In this document: piece by piece, positions 14,167 to 14,313 of the stretch | Numbering within the stretch: the stretch's first letter is position 1 | How the letters are laid out: each line of letters opens with the position of its first letter | From: Aliarcobacter butzleri | GTDB taxonomy: Bacteria > Campylobacterota > Campylobacteria > Campylobacterales > Arcobacteraceae | Reading direction: 5' to 3' | NCBI GenBank assembly: GCA_012522985.1 | Contig: JAAYJJ010000190.1 | Coordinates: 1-14,313 of the forward strand | Length of the DNA: 14,313 nt | Made by a program: the position numbers and the translations under genes | The notes under the pieces: generated by a model | Databases searched by the model: none | What the model was told of the DNA's origin: nothing | The model's input: the letters and a program-made list of their open reading frames with translations, nothing else

Positions 14167-14313
14167 TTAAAGTAATTCTAAAAAATAGCTTTTATGTATC
14201 AAAACTTCTTTTGTTACTTTATTATAAATAAACTTTTTGTTTTTTTGTTTTATCTCTTTGATTATTAGATTTTTTATATTTTTAATATCAAGCCTATATT
14301 TTTCTACTAATAA
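14167..14313 (-). CDS. C-terminal end of an unrecognised protein (cut by window edge)
   Basis: An open frame enters from the right edge and runs 48 codons to TAA at 14169-14167. The visible tail is rich in Lys and Ile (for example NLIIKEIKQKNKKFIYNKV) and ends in SYFLELL. I recognise no family from so little. It lies in the same direction as the histidine kinase, 11 bases upstream, so it may be its operon partner; a response regulator would be a natural guess but nothing in these residues shows one. It may also be chance, since the open stretch is short. Confidence 0.45.
   Translation of the reverse strand, partial: LLVEKYRLDIKNIKNLIIKEIKQKNKKFIYNKVTKEVLIHKSYFLELL

Overview
This AT-rich window looks like a chromosomal housekeeping region of a Campylobacterota (Epsilonproteobacteria) genome, possibly Arcobacter-like; the genus is not certain. 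The reasons are the linked set recA / eno / FtsB-like / AMIN-domain protein, a topA operon ending in a short-form bioB, a histidine kinase with the HQWKQPLN-type H-box common in this phylum, and TATAAT-dominated promoters without clear -35 boxes. I see no insertion sequence, phage, CRISPR array or obvious island.

Left part (1-4380): the start of transketolase (minus strand, cut by the window edge) diverges from an overlapping plus-strand operon: topA, a small YfcE/MJ0936-type phosphodiesterase and bioB. A hairpin that contains the stop codons of bioB and of the convergent AMIN gene separates this from the next block.

Middle (4390-11352): the minus-strand genes read, in transcription order, purB, recA, then (after a plus-strand EamA transporter gene) a Gdx-type SMR guanidinium exporter, a ModF-like lone ABC ATPase, enolase, an FtsB-like division protein and a secreted AMIN-domain protein. 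The block eno-ftsB-AMIN is tightly packed. The three transport-type genes sit between recA and eno, which are neighbours in well-known relatives.

Right part (11353-14313): an RluA/RluD-family pseudouridine synthase, tRNA-Ser(GGA), and a non-coding RNA that I read as the SRP 4.5S RNA, each with its own TATAAT box. They converge on a minus-strand membrane histidine kinase with a periplasmic CxxCH haem motif (Tll0287/DUF3365-like sensor). The last bases hold the tail of an unrecognised minus-strand gene.

Most of the content is ordinary core metabolism (pentose phosphate, glycolysis, purine and biotin synthesis, DNA topology and repair, translation, division). The signals most worth a second look are the SRP RNA, which appears to carry an extra 5' stem-loop in a possible three-way junction and an unusual apical loop; two genes with TATAAT boxes so close to the start codon that their mRNAs may be leaderless; and hairpins that overlap stop codons.
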